Source: Adiantum capillus-veneris
Taxonomy: Eukaryota > Streptophyta > Polypodiopsida > Polypodiales > Pteridaceae
NCBI GenBank assembly: GCA_014529385.2
Contig: CM043968.1
Coordinates: 26,551,013 to 26,615,012 of the forward strand
Length of the DNA: 64,000 nt
Reading direction: 5' to 3'
The notes beneath the pieces were generated by a model, which searched no databases, was not told where the DNA came from, and saw only the letters and a list, made by a program, of their open reading frames with translations. Positions 1 through 9,679 of the stretch are shown in pieces (the stretch's first letter is position 1; each line of letters starts with the position of its first letter). The position numbers were made by a program, and so were the translations under genes.

Positions 1-940
1 ACAAGGTGTACTCAAATTCTATTGGATGGCCATGGAGGTGGACCAATGAGAATTAGGCTAGAGTAAATCTAGTTTAATTAATTTAAAAACACTTAATAAA
101 AGAACCAATAAGAATTAATCTCTCTAGAAGACTATTGGACAAGGGGTCCAATCAGCAGTTGAATGGCTTGCATGATTCCTATTGGCTAGGAGACAAAGGG
201 GTCCAATGAGAGTTTAGTTGCATTAAGTAATTGCCTAAAGCTCTTACAAAAGGGGAAAGGGGGACACGTGTCAGAAGTCTATCTCTTATGCTCCTAAAAT
301 CCTATTGGCTAAGCCCAGAGAGGTCTAATGGGGTGTCTACATGAGCAAATAGGAAGAGGGGTCCACCAAGAGAGAGAGGGGGCTGATTTTCTCAAGGAAT
401 TATTACATACACACTCACACTAGTTCATGTGTAGAGTAAGAAGACTCTCTCTCTCCTTCTCAAGCTTTAATGAAAAGCTTATCACCTACTCCAAGCTTGT
501 GAGAAGGGAGGCCTACACCAACAACTCTTGGCTTTGTGATGCAAATCCAACCAAGATCCAAGCTTCGATGCATGCTCATCTCCTCTACCATGCTAATTAC
601 GAAGCTAAGCTATGCTAATATGAGTGATTATGTGAGGAGGTGTACATCTTTTTCGTAAGACTACTCCTTCTTCCTCTCTATCTACTCTCATACCCCGCTA
701 GCTCTCACCATCTTCGAAGGTGTGTGAGGTCTTGGGTCTGAGACCGTGAGGGAATTGATGTTGTGTTTAATAAGTGTTTTGCTTAGAGCTCGAAGTTTCC
801 ATCTTCATTGCACTAGCTAGAATTGAAGGAACACAAAGAATTGTATTGTAAAATGTCTCTCTTGATGGGAGAAACCATAATACAAAGCCTTTTGGAGGGG
901 GGACCGGCTCCATGTAAATCCGGTCCTCAATTGTTGTCAA
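1..940 (+). repeat. G1 5' LTR, 3' portion
   Basis: Near-identical to 9742-10700 and, inverted, to the solo LTR near 60580-61580. It ends abruptly after TTGTTGTCAA, where copia C1 begins; the intact LTR at 10680-10700 continues with TAGCTTAATT. The last five bases, GTCAA, are the probable left target duplication of C1. A 7-bp inverted repeat (GGACCGG at 901, CCGGTCC at 920) lies close to the interruption. Small ORFs here are LTR sequence and are not supported as genes. Confidence 0.88.
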
Positions 941-1167
941 TGTTGGAATTAGGGTTGCAGAGAAACACACACAGCTTGGAGAAGACGAAGGAAGCTCAAG
1001 GCACACAATAGAGAGTGTATTCCTTAGTGTGCAATGGAAAGATAGATAGCCCTAGAGTGATGGGCGTATATACAATGCACGGGGGAAAAAACCTCCTAAA
1101 GAGGGAAAAAATGCCCCGGCGGTCCTAGTGTGTTCACACACATCACTACCACATGTATATGGTAACA
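941..1167 (-). repeat. C1 3' LTR (227 bp)
   Basis: It starts TGTTGGAATT and ends GGTAACA on the plus strand, so in element orientation it reads TGTTACC...CCAACA. It aligns with the C2 LTRs (37189-37413, 41673-41897) and the C3 LTR (59582-59801). The inner edge directly abuts the PPT. Confidence 0.9.
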
Positions 1168-1180
1168 AATCCCCCCTGGA
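1168..1180 (-). promoter_or_regulatory. C1 polypurine tract
   Basis: In element orientation this reads TCCAGGGGGGATT and lies directly before the 3' LTR start TGTTACC. It is the expected primer for plus-strand DNA synthesis. Equivalent tracts flank the C2 and C3 3' LTRs. Confidence 0.85.
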
Positions 1181-1242
1181 GTGATGCGGTGAACGAGAGC
1201 TGGCACATGAGTAAAGGGAAGTGCCATGCCCTGAGGACAGGA

Positions 1243-4200
1243 TCAGTCCACAAAGGGGAGTAAGCCCAAAGCTTTGCGGAAAGCTTCAAGCTTCTCACGA
1301 GACAATGCCTTTGTGAAAAGATCTGCAAGGTTGTCCTGTGTTGGCACATAAGCCAAGCTGATCTCTCCTGCTGAGAGCCTCTCCCTGACATAGTGGTAAT
1401 GCACCTCAATGTGCTTTGTGCGAGCATGAAAAACTGGGTTCCTCGCAACTGCCAATGCGCTCTGACTGTCAGTGTAGATAGTGTTGGCAGTGTCCTGTCC
1501 AACACCCAAGTCAGCCATAAGGCGTCTGAGCCATACACACTCAACCGTAGCTGTGAAGACTGCCCTGTACTCAGCCTCACAACTCGAAGTGGCCACAGTA
1601 GGTTGCTTCTTGCTCAACCATGATATACATGAACTGCCAAGCATGAAACAAAAACCACTTGTGGACACTCGCGTGTCAAAACAACCAGCCCAATCTGAGT
1701 CCGAAAAAGCATGTAAGTCTGGCGGCAATGATCCCCCCTTGGGATAAAACAAGCCAAGATGTAAAGTGCCACTAAGGTAGCGGAAAATCCTCTTGACAGC
1801 CTGCCAATGCTTAGACCCTGGGCTATGCATAAATCTGCTGACCTGCGAGACTGCAAACTGAATATCTGGCCTCGTGTTGCATACATAAATGAGGCAGCCA
1901 ACAACAGTTTGGTAAAGAGTGACATCAGCAGGATCGCCAGCATCATGTAGACTCAACTTCAAACCTGTTTCCATGGGAGTGGCAATAGGTTTGCAATCCT
2001 CAAGTCCAAACTTACATAGCAATGTCTCTATGTAACTTTTCTGACACAAGGCAATACCACCATCACACTGCTTAAACTGTATACCCAAGTAATGATGCAA
2101 CAGCCCCAAATCTTTCATCTTGAAAGTAACATTCAAATCAGCCTTAAATTCAGCAATATGTCTCTCATTTGGTCCAGTGATCAGCAAATCATCAACATAA
2201 AGAACCACAATGAGAAATACATCATCCTCACGCTTTACATACAATGTGCTTTCTGTTGGACTGTTACGAAAGCCTCGTTTAACCAAATGAGTGTCAGCTT
2301 TCTCATACCAAGCACGAGGAGATTGCTTCAACCCATACAAAGCCTTCTTACATTTGCACACTTTGTCCTCTTGTCCTTTTATGACAAAACCGCGAGGCTG
2401 CGTTACATAAACTTCCTCAAATATGTCACCATTCAAGAAAGCAGTAACAATGTCTGATTGATGTACATCCCAACCAAAATGAGCTGCCAATGCACATACA
2501 AAACGCACAGTAGTCATACGACAAGTGGGAGCAAAAGTCTCTTCATAATCTATGCCTTTTTGTTGTGCATAACCCTTTGCAACAAGTCGAGCCTTATGGC
2601 GATCGATCTCACCATCCGGCTTGCATTTCAACTTGTAAACCCACTTCGTACCAATGGCCTTTTTGCCAGGAGGCAAATCACATAAAGTCCATGTGTCATT
2701 CTCTATAAGTGCATCATATTCTGATTTCATGGCAGCAATCCAATTTTTTGAATTCTGTGCTTCATCAAAAGACAGAGGCTCCTCAACATCATGTAAACTA
2801 GACACAGCCAAAGCATAACAATCTGATGCATAAGATGCATGGCGAGAGCCTGAACGAGTACGACTAGATAAAGGTGCATCCAATTTACTGTCACGCAAAG
2901 TGTGCACCAGCCATTTAGGCATACCTCTAGCCTGCTCATTTTCAGCCCTTTCCTCATCAAGTACATCATGTACATCTGCATCAGTAATAGGCTGTTCTAA
3001 AACATTTTCAGAAACCCCCATAGGCTGTACATTTGCCTCATTGGAACTTACATTCGTATTTCCACCACTGAAAAGAGGCAACAAAGTGTCATAAATGTCC
3101 TGTGAGCTTACATTACTGTCTCTAGTACATGACAGCAAGGGTTGAACAGAATCTTCCACAAACACTACATCCCGTGAAACCAAAATACGTTTTGTTTGCG
3201 GATGATACAACCTGTAACCTTTGCTTTCAGCACTATAACCAACAAAAATACATTTGACAGCCTTATCATCCAATTTTCTGCGCTGCACTTGTGGCACCAA
3301 AGCATATGCCAAACAGCCAAAAACACGCATGTGCTCAATAGAAGGTTTTCTATCATGCCATGCTTCATATGGAGTAATAGACTGCAAAGCTTTCGTAGGA
3401 CACCTGTTAAGTACATAAGTGGCACACATGATGGCCTCAAGCCAAAAAGAATGCGGCAAAGCTTGACTTTTGACCATACATCGTGCCATTTCCGTTAGTG
3501 ACCTGTTTTTCCTCTCAGCAACACCATTTTGCTGAGGTGTATAAGGCACTGTACATTGGTGTTTTATCCCACGACTAGCCAGAAATGCATTAAATTCATG
3601 AGACATATACTCCCCCCCTCGATCGGAACGGAGGGTGCCCATAGTACATTTTGAGACATTTTCAGCCATAGCCAAAAATTGTTTGAAGCACATAAAAACT
3701 TCGGACTTCGCTTTAAGCGGAAATACCCACGCATGCCTGGAGTAATCATCAATGAAAGTCACGAAGTACAGGTAATTGCCCAAGGACGGAGTTTGCATGG
3801 GCCCACAAACGTCACTATGCACAAGCTGCAACCTGCATGTGGCCCTGACTGAACCATCCTTTGGAAACTTAGAACGCTGCATTTTACCCAGAATACAGCC
3901 TTCACAAACATGTTTGATAGGTGCTTCAAGAGGCGGCAAAGAAGCAACCATATCAGATTTCTGCAAACGCAGCAAACTGGCAAAATTCAGATGACCAAAA
4001 CGTGCATGCCAAAGTTTTGCATCTGAAATAGCCCTTGAATCTGCAACAGCATTTGCAAAATTTTGTCCACACTTGTCATACAAAGTGAGCTTATACAGCC
4101 CACGGCACAAAAGCCCAGATGCAACAATTTCATCACCAAAACTGAGATCATGAATTGTACATCTGTCATCCACAAATTTGACTACAAGTCCAAGTCTAGC

Positions 4201-4902
4201 AAGTGCGGATACAGACAATAGATTCTTCTTGATCCCAGGTACATAAAGTGCATCAACAAGTGTGAAGGAACTGCCATTAGCAGCAGTGAGCACAATCTTT
4301 CCAACTCCCTGAACTGGATAAGAGGCGTTGTTGGCACAAGTGACTGAATTCCCATGAGGGACAGGCTCGAGAGAGGTAAACAATTCACGATGTGAGGTAA
4401 TGTGCTTTGTAGCACCACTGTCGAAATACCACACATGTGAATCTGCAGCAACTGACAAGCATGCATCATGGACAGCAGGATTGTAAGTGCACTCTGCGCT
4501 AAAAGCCCATTCTGCATCAACATCAGCATCACAATCTCCTTTCACAGAAGACTCAACAATGGCTGCATTTGTAGTGGAACCAGCATTTGCAGTGGAACCA
4601 CCCTCTTTCTTCTTAGCCTCTTTGGCCTTCAACTTAGGACACGACTTGATCAAGTGATCATTGGCTTTACAATAATGGCAACGCATCTTCTTTTTGCCCT
4701 TATCACCAGAATTGCCAGACGAAGTGCTGCCAGCAGAAGCATTAGGAACAGAATTTTTGCCACTCGCAGCAGAACCATAAGAAGTGGCTGCATTACTGTT
4801 ACCACCCTTTCTTTGAGAAGCAATAAAAGCCTGTTCAACTGCACGCTGCCTAGTCCTGTTTTTTCTAGAAAGTGACTCTTGCAACAGCAATGTGCATAAT
4901 GC
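1243..4902 (-). CDS. copia gag(C-terminal part)-pol polyprotein of C1
   Basis: One open frame of 1,266 codons starts at 5043, but its first ~47 residues come from antisense chromovirus gag, so the copia part begins near 4902. Domains in order: zinc knuckle CX2CX4HX4C (residues 122-135), aspartic protease DSGA (208-211), GAG-pre-integrase (LWHARFGH, then CX2C), integrase core with FIDD, DRGGEY and the QNGVAERKN stretch, reverse transcriptase with YVDD, and RNase H (SDSDWAG, TSSCEAEY, TDSQSA). The stop follows LPFVD. All visible catalytic motifs are intact. The N-terminal gag is absent, so particle assembly in cis is not expected. It is an old element protein, not a host gene. Confidence 0.9.
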   Translation of the reverse strand, partial: ALCTLLLQESLSRKNRTRQRAVEQAFIASQRKGGNSNAATSYGSAASGKNSVPNASAGSTSSGNSGDKGKKKMRCHYCKANDHLIKSCPKLKAKEAKKKEGGSTANAGSTTNAAIVESSVKGDCDADVDAEWAFSAECTYNPAVHDACLSVAADSHVWYFDSGATKHITSHRELFTSLEPVPHGNSVTCANNASYPVQGVGKIVLTAANGSSFTLVDALYVPGIKKNLLSVSALARLGLVVKFVDDRCTIHDLSFGDEIVASGLLCRGLYKLTLYDKCGQNFANAVADSRAISDAKLWHARFGHLNFASLLRLQKSDMVASLPPLEAPIKHVCEGCILGKMQRSKFPKDGSVRATCRLQLVHSDVCGPMQTPSLGNYLYFVTFIDDYSRHAWVFPLKAKSEVFMCFKQFLAMAENVSKCTMGTLRSDRGGEYMSHEFNAFLASRGIKHQCTVPYTPQQNGVAERKNRSLTEMARCMVKSQALPHSFWLEAIMCATYVLNRCPTKALQSITPYEAWHDRKPSIEHMRVFGCLAYALVPQVQRRKLDDKAVKCIFVGYSAESKGYRLYHPQTKRILVSRDVVFVEDSVQPLLSCTRDSNVSSQDIYDTLLPLFSGGNTNVSSNEANVQPMGVSENVLEQPITDADVHDVLDEERAENEQARGMPKWLVHTLRDSKLDAPLSSRTRSGSRHASYASDCYALAVSSLHDVEEPLSFDEAQNSKNWIAAMKSEYDALIENDTWTLCDLPPGKKAIGTKWVYKLKCKPDGEIDRHKARLVAKGYAQQKGIDYEETFAPTCRMTTVRFVCALAAHFGWDVHQSDIVTAFLNGDIFEEVYVTQPRGFVIKGQEDKVCKCKKALYGLKQSPRAWYEKADTHLVKRGFRNSPTESTLYVKREDDVFLIVVLYVDDLLITGPNERHIAEFKADLNVTFKMKDLGLLHHYLGIQFKQCDGGIALCQKSYIETLLCKFGLEDCKPIATPMETGLKLSLHDAGDPADVTLYQTVVGCLIYVCNTRPDIQFAVSQVSRFMHSPGSKHWQAVKRIFRYLSGTLHLGLFYPKGGSLPPDLHAFSDSDWAGCFDTRVSTSGFCFMLGSSCISWLSKKQPTVATSSCEAEYRAVFTATVECVWLRRLMADLGVGQDTANTIYTDSQSALAVARNPVFHARTKHIEVHYHYVRERLSAGEISLAYVPTQDNLADLFTKALSREKLEAFRKALGLLPFVD

Positions 4903-5745
4903 AAACGGGCCAATGGTGAAGCTCCACGAACATGGAAAGCTTTGAGAGATTCCATTATGAAGCAGTTTTTGGCCACCGATGCCAAAGACAAAGTACTCAC
5001 CGAATAGCGAAGCTTGAAGCTCTCTCCCTACGAATCCATTCAAAAATTTGTAGACAAGTTTTGGGAACTACAACTCAAAGCCACTGTCTTCAAAAAGTTG
5101 GATTTTGGAGATCAAAAGCAACAATTTTGTGCGGGCTTAACTGAAGAAATGGCGGAGTATGTCAACTCCCAAAGGCCACGCACCATATCGGCGGTTATAC
5201 ACCATACTATGGTGGCTTCTCGAATCAATTTCCAAACAGGGTCTAAAAGAAATTCTAAGCCCATGGAAAACAAGGGTTCCAATGAGCCTAAGGGGAAGGA
5301 CAATGTCCAAAAGTATCCTAAGGGCAATTCCAACAAAGCTAAGCAGAAGGGAGTTTACAAAGGCAAAAAAAAACTCTCTCCTAAAGAGCTTGAGCGTTAT
5401 CGCAAGGATAATCGTTGTTTCAAGTGCGTCGAGCAAGGGCATGCGTACCGCGCTTGTCCCCAAAAGAACACTTGCCATGAGCCTCCTAGAGCTACCTTGG
5501 TCAAAATCCAAGAGGAGGAAACTCACCACAGAGGATCTCCTCTATGCCATGCTTGGGGAAAGGTAAGAGAACATGATGCTTTTATTCTCTTTGACCCTGG
5601 TTCTACTTACAATTTCATATCCACAGAGTTGGCCACCAAGCTAGGCATACAAGCTTACGAGATGGGAGATGGTAGATGGTGCTTTCAAGGGGCAAGAAGC
5701 TTCAGTCACTCCCTTAATCGGGAAATTGAGGCTCCATGTCCATAG
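4903..5745 (+). pseudogene. G1 chromovirus gag C-terminal part and protease start
   Basis: Gag similarity starts at ~4903, judged by alignment with G3 at 31551 onwards; a long open stretch begins at 5014. It holds the late retrotransposon-gag domain, a basic Lys-rich linker, a zinc knuckle CX2CX4HX4C (CFKCVEQGHAYRAC) and the protease active site in the form FDPGSTYNFIS, where most gypsy elements have DSGA. The frame runs out at 5745. Protease continues in another frame from 5669, so there is a frameshift near 5670. The gag N-terminus is deleted. Confidence 0.85.
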
Positions 5746-6958
5746 CTATGTGGACAAAGAGGACTTCTTTATCTCTCCTCTCAAGCATGAGGATGTAATC
5801 CTAGGGGCACCATGGTTTGATTGCATGGGTGCCAATGTTAAATTCCCTGAAAGGAGAATCTACTTTCGGTTCAGGGTTAAGGATATGTACATAGATGCTA
5901 AGCAAATGGGTAACACCATACCCATTGTACACATGCGATCTTTTAACAAGTCAAGAAAGAGCTCTATTTCCGTGTACATGATTTTTGTTAAAGATTCTCA
6001 AAATGAACCTAATGCTTTAGCAAAAGAAAATATAAACAATCACAAGGAATTAGAGTTATCCAATTTTCTCAAGGGGTTTCAAGATGTCTTTATTGACGAC
6101 ATCCGTTGTGAGCTACCTCCTAAACGAGGCAATGATGACCATGCAGTTGAACTTCTTCTAGGAAGTTCACCGCCTAATAAACCTCCTTATAGAGTTTCTC
6201 AAGCTCTACAAGAGGAGATTATGCGGCAAGTGCATGAGTTAGTTGAGAAGGGCATGGTTATGCATAGCTCATCTCCATTTTGCTCACCTGTGCTATTAGT
6301 GCAAAAGAAAGACATCACATATGGTATGTGTGTCGACTATAGAGCACTAAATAGGATCACTATCAAGAATAGGTTTCCCATTCCACGGGTAGAAGACCTA
6401 TTTGATAAGCTACAAGGATTGACCTACTTTAGTAGGATTGACCTAAAAAGTGGCTATCATCAAATAAGGATAGTTGATCAAGACATCTTAAAGACCGCAT
6501 TTTGCACTACGTTTTGTCTTTATGAATATATTGTCATGCCTTTTGGCATGACCAATGCACCAACCACATTCAACCGCTTGATGGAGAAGCTATCTAGGCC
6601 TCACCGAACCTTTACTGGAGTGTTCTTTGATGATTTTATCATCTACTCTAATTCTTTAGACGAACACAAACAACACCTCCAGGTAATATTTCAAGTTCTA
6701 AGAGAGAATAAACTTTATGTTAATCAAAAGAAAAGTGAATTTTTCTTGCAAGAGATTCAGTATTTAGGTCACATTATCTCTCAAGATGGTATCCAAATGG
6801 ATCCATCAAAGTTAGAGGTAAGAAAAGGATGGCCTAAACCAAGGAATCTTCATGAACTAAGAAGCTTTATAGGTATGTGTTCATACTGTAGACGCTTCAT
6901 AAAAAAGTTCTCACTAATAGTAGGACCATTACATGACCTAAACCAAGAAAAACATTAG
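5669..6958 (+). pseudogene. G1 chromovirus protease C-terminal part and reverse transcriptase
   Basis: The 429-codon open stretch contains the end of protease (DVILGAPWF), the linker before RT, and RT motifs: CVDYRALN, IDLKSGYHQI, FGMTNAPTTF and the catalytic FFDDFIIYS (FxDD). It continues to the thumb/connection (YLGHIISQDG, SFIGMCSYCRRF). It stops at 6958, just before RNase H, where G3 reads through, so this is a local frame break. The RT core residues are present. Confidence 0.88.
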
Positions 6959-7013
6959 GTATATATGGTCTACCAAGGAGAACAATGCTTTTGAAAAGCT
7001 TATCTCTCAACCT

Positions 7014-7556
7014 GTGCTTACACTACTGGATCTCTCAAAGACATTTGAGGTCCAATGTGATTCTTGTGGTGATTGCCTCGGAGCTGTCTTGCTCCAAGAA
7101 GGGCATGCCATAGCCTATGAAAGTCAAAGGCTCGACCCTGTTGAGCAAGCTCTAGGCATATATGAAAAGGAACTCCTCGTAGTTCTACCTATCTTAGACT
7201 CATGGAAGCATTATTTATTGGGGACTCCTTTCATTCTGCGAACAGATCACCAAAGTCTTAAGTACTTCATGATGCAGACCAAGCTCTCCGACAAACAAAT
7301 GAGGTGGGCAAATTCTCTTTCACGATTTCATTTTCATATTTCTCATATTGTTGGCAAGCATAATCAAGTAGCCGATGCACTCTCAAGACGGCCGAGAGTG
7401 AATGCGGTTTCCATAGCAACTCACAATGATCTATCTTCAATGATAGATGAGTATGCTATTGATCCTGATTTTAGAGATCTGATTTCAGCCCTTGCATTAG
7501 GGAAGAAAGAGGAACCATTTACTTTACAAGATGGTTATTCTTCTCTATGGCAATAG
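7014..7556 (+). pseudogene. G1 chromovirus RNase H
   Basis: Gypsy-type RNase H: FEVQCDSCGDCLGAVLLQ (first Asp region), then YEKELL, LRTDHQSLKYF and HNQVADALSR. An integrase N-terminal region should follow, but the frame ends at a TAG at 7554-7556. The matching regions of G2 (14060-14500) and G3 (33490-33990) show the same order. Confidence 0.85.
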
Positions 7557-8776
7557 ACTATGCACTACTAACTCACTACGTGAGAAAGTAATGTATGAAT
7601 CTCATGCTCCTCCTTATGCAGGGCATGAGGGATATAGTCTACCCTAAAGGGGATTGAAACATATTTCTATTGCCCTACCATGAAAGAAAACATACAAGAG
7701 TACGTTTCTAAATGTGTGGTATGCCAAAAGACGAAGTTTGATAGAGGGAAGCAACTTGGATTGCTTCAACCTTTGCCAATCCCTAATTCACCATGGGAGA
7801 GCATATGCATGGATTTTATCTTTGGATGCCTAAGTCTATCCATGGGAGTACGGGAATATGGACAATAGTAGACAAGTTCAATAAACAAGCTCATTTTATA
7901 CTTGTCAAAAAGACTATCAAAGCCCATCAAATGGCAACCCTCTTCATTTCACAAATCTTCAAGTACCGTGTCTTGCCAATGTCCATAGTGTCGGATAGAG
8001 ATCCTAGAATGACCAGTAATTTCTAGAAGGGTCTCTTTGAGAATTTAGGGACAAGGCTAAATTTCTCTTCGGCCTATCGCCTACAAATGGATGGCCAAAG
8101 TGAAATAGCTAACCTAACTATTCTTAATCTACTAAAAGCCTATGTAACGGAAGTAGATCAAAGGTCCCAATGGGAGAAGTACTTACCCTTCGTGGAGGAT
8201 GCCTACATTAGCATTGTACATACTTCCACGAGAAAATCACCTTTCGAGGTAATTGAGGGAAGATCAAAAAGTCCCTTGCTACTTAAAGTACACGGGAAGA
8301 TCTTCGCTCTGCATATGGGTATAGCCAAGACCTACAAGAATCTTTCCAAAAGATTAAGAATGCTCTATCCCTCACAACAAAGGCAAAAGGTTGCTACTGA
8401 TAAGCACAAAAGAGCCCAAGCCTTTAAAGAAAATGATTGGGTCTTACTTAAATTTCCCAAGGCTCAATTAAGGCACACGACGGGCAAGAATCCTATGGGA
8501 CACCAAAAGTACTATGCTAAGTTAGCAAAAAGGTATTATGGTCCCTTCCAGATTCTTAGGGAAATCAATAAGATGGCCTATCAGCTCAAGTTGCCCAGCC
8601 ATTGGTTCATACACAATGCTTTCCATGTGAGCCTACTAAAGCCTTACAAAGTAGAGCCACCACAAGAACCAACTATTGAAGACCCACCGGAGATCAAGGA
8701 CCAAGAAGAGGTGCTGCAGCCCGAGTCCATTCTCCGACATGAAGATAAGGTACTAAGAGGTGGTAAGACTATGTGA
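7557..8776 (+). pseudogene. G1 chromovirus integrase
   Basis: The pieces are in three frames. A zinc-binding HHCC region (HAPPYAGHEG, then CVVCQKTK at ~7725) leads into the core, with its first Asp in CMDFIFG, the second in VSDRDPR (7990-8010), and the Glu in DGQSEIAN (8087 onwards). The last 229-codon stretch covers the C-terminal domain (YYGPFQILREIN, HNAFHVSLLKPY). Stops at 7868 and 8026 break the frame. It leads into a chromodomain. Confidence 0.85.
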
Positions 8777-8887
8777 TGATATCTTATCAATTTAAGAATT
8801 ATCCTTGTGAAGATGCTAGATGGATGCAAGGCATACAATCAAAGGATAACCTAAACCTTGTCAATGCTTACACTGCTTTCCTAGAGT
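8690..8887 (+). pseudogene. G1 integrase-linked chromodomain
   Basis: After the integrase comes LQPESILRHEDKVLR, a frameshift at the TGA near 8774, then YQFKNYPCEDARWMQG and NLVNAY. This is the chromodomain pattern of chromoviruses (a YLVKW-like strand followed by a D-x-x-W motif). In G2 the same region (15750-15940) stays in frame through YLIKFKNYPFEDARWMQG. Such domains direct integration toward modified histones in known chromoviruses; that role is inferred here. Confidence 0.78.
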
Positions 8888-9245
8888 AGGCAAATGTAGA
8901 AATGTTAAAAATGAACAAACTTTTTGTCTTATAAGACTCTCTTTTTTTTTATTGTGCACAAAAATGAAGTAATATTCATGCTTAGATCAAGTTTGTGGAA
9001 ATGACGTCTCCCAAACACCAAGTAGAGCTTGTCACTCTACTATGGAAGATTGATAGCACTAATGTGCAGACATGCTTGCGGCGGAAGCTTAGGCTCTCAA
9101 GCGCCAAATGCACTACTCATCCATTCTGGAACGATGTCGTAGGGTAACATAGGGATCCTCTACCCGCTAGAAAAAGGACTAATGAATATGCTTTATCTTC
9201 TCTATTCCATAGTCGAGGATGACTATGATTTCAAGAGAGAGGTAA
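8888..9245 (+). other. G1 3' untranslated internal region with hairpin and PPT
   Basis: Non-coding DNA between chromodomain and 3' LTR. It carries a short inverted repeat, CATAGTC...GACTATG, at 9208-9227, which is also present in G2 (16238-16257, 16482-16501) and G3 (35632-35651). The polypurine tract AAGAGAGAGG follows at 9233-9242, three bases before the LTR. Confidence 0.75.
9233..9242 (+). promoter_or_regulatory. G1 polypurine tract
   Basis: AAGAGAGAGG followed by TAA and the LTR start TGTCATAA. The same string precedes the LTR start in G2 (two copies) and G3. Confidence 0.8.
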
Positions 9246-9593
9246 TGTCATAATAACTAATATCTAATTCTCCTAGATGATTTTCTCATGTTAAACTGAT
9301 CATTTAATATGGGGAAGTGCCAGGGGAGAAAAAGCAAGAATATTGGTTACGTTGGCAGACCAGCCACAATAGGGATCCAAAGGGGGGGCCATCTGCAAAA
9401 GAGAAATGTGCACAATGGGCTTAAAAGACCCTAAGGTTCAACCAATTAAGATTTCCAAAATGCTAAGGTTCCAAAATTCAAAGGTTGTGTTCAAAGGTCA
9501 AACACTAGGAAAATTGGATGCTTTGTGTGTGCTCAAAAAGTCTTCATGCATCCTACATAGGAGGGGTGAGCCCTAGAAGTAGGAGATGAGAGA

Positions 9594-9679
<86 letters not shown>

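Larger units (their letters stand above)
941..4902 (-). mobile_element. Ty1/copia element C1, 5'-truncated
   Basis: A minus-strand copia lying in the G1 5' LTR. It has a 3' LTR (941-1167), a polypurine tract (1168-1180) and a long open gag-pol frame. The 5' LTR, primer site and N-terminal half of gag are gone: at about 4900 the sequence switches to chromovirus gag on the other strand. It belongs to the same family as C2 (37189-41897) and C3 (59582-64000), shown by matching LTR, PPT and pol sequence. The open pol frame suggests a younger insertion than C2 or C3. Confidence 0.92.

Noticed and set aside
5137-5529. Reverse ORF of 130 codons opposite chromovirus gag
   Set aside because: It is an antisense shadow of gag; the plus strand carries the zinc knuckle and protease motifs.
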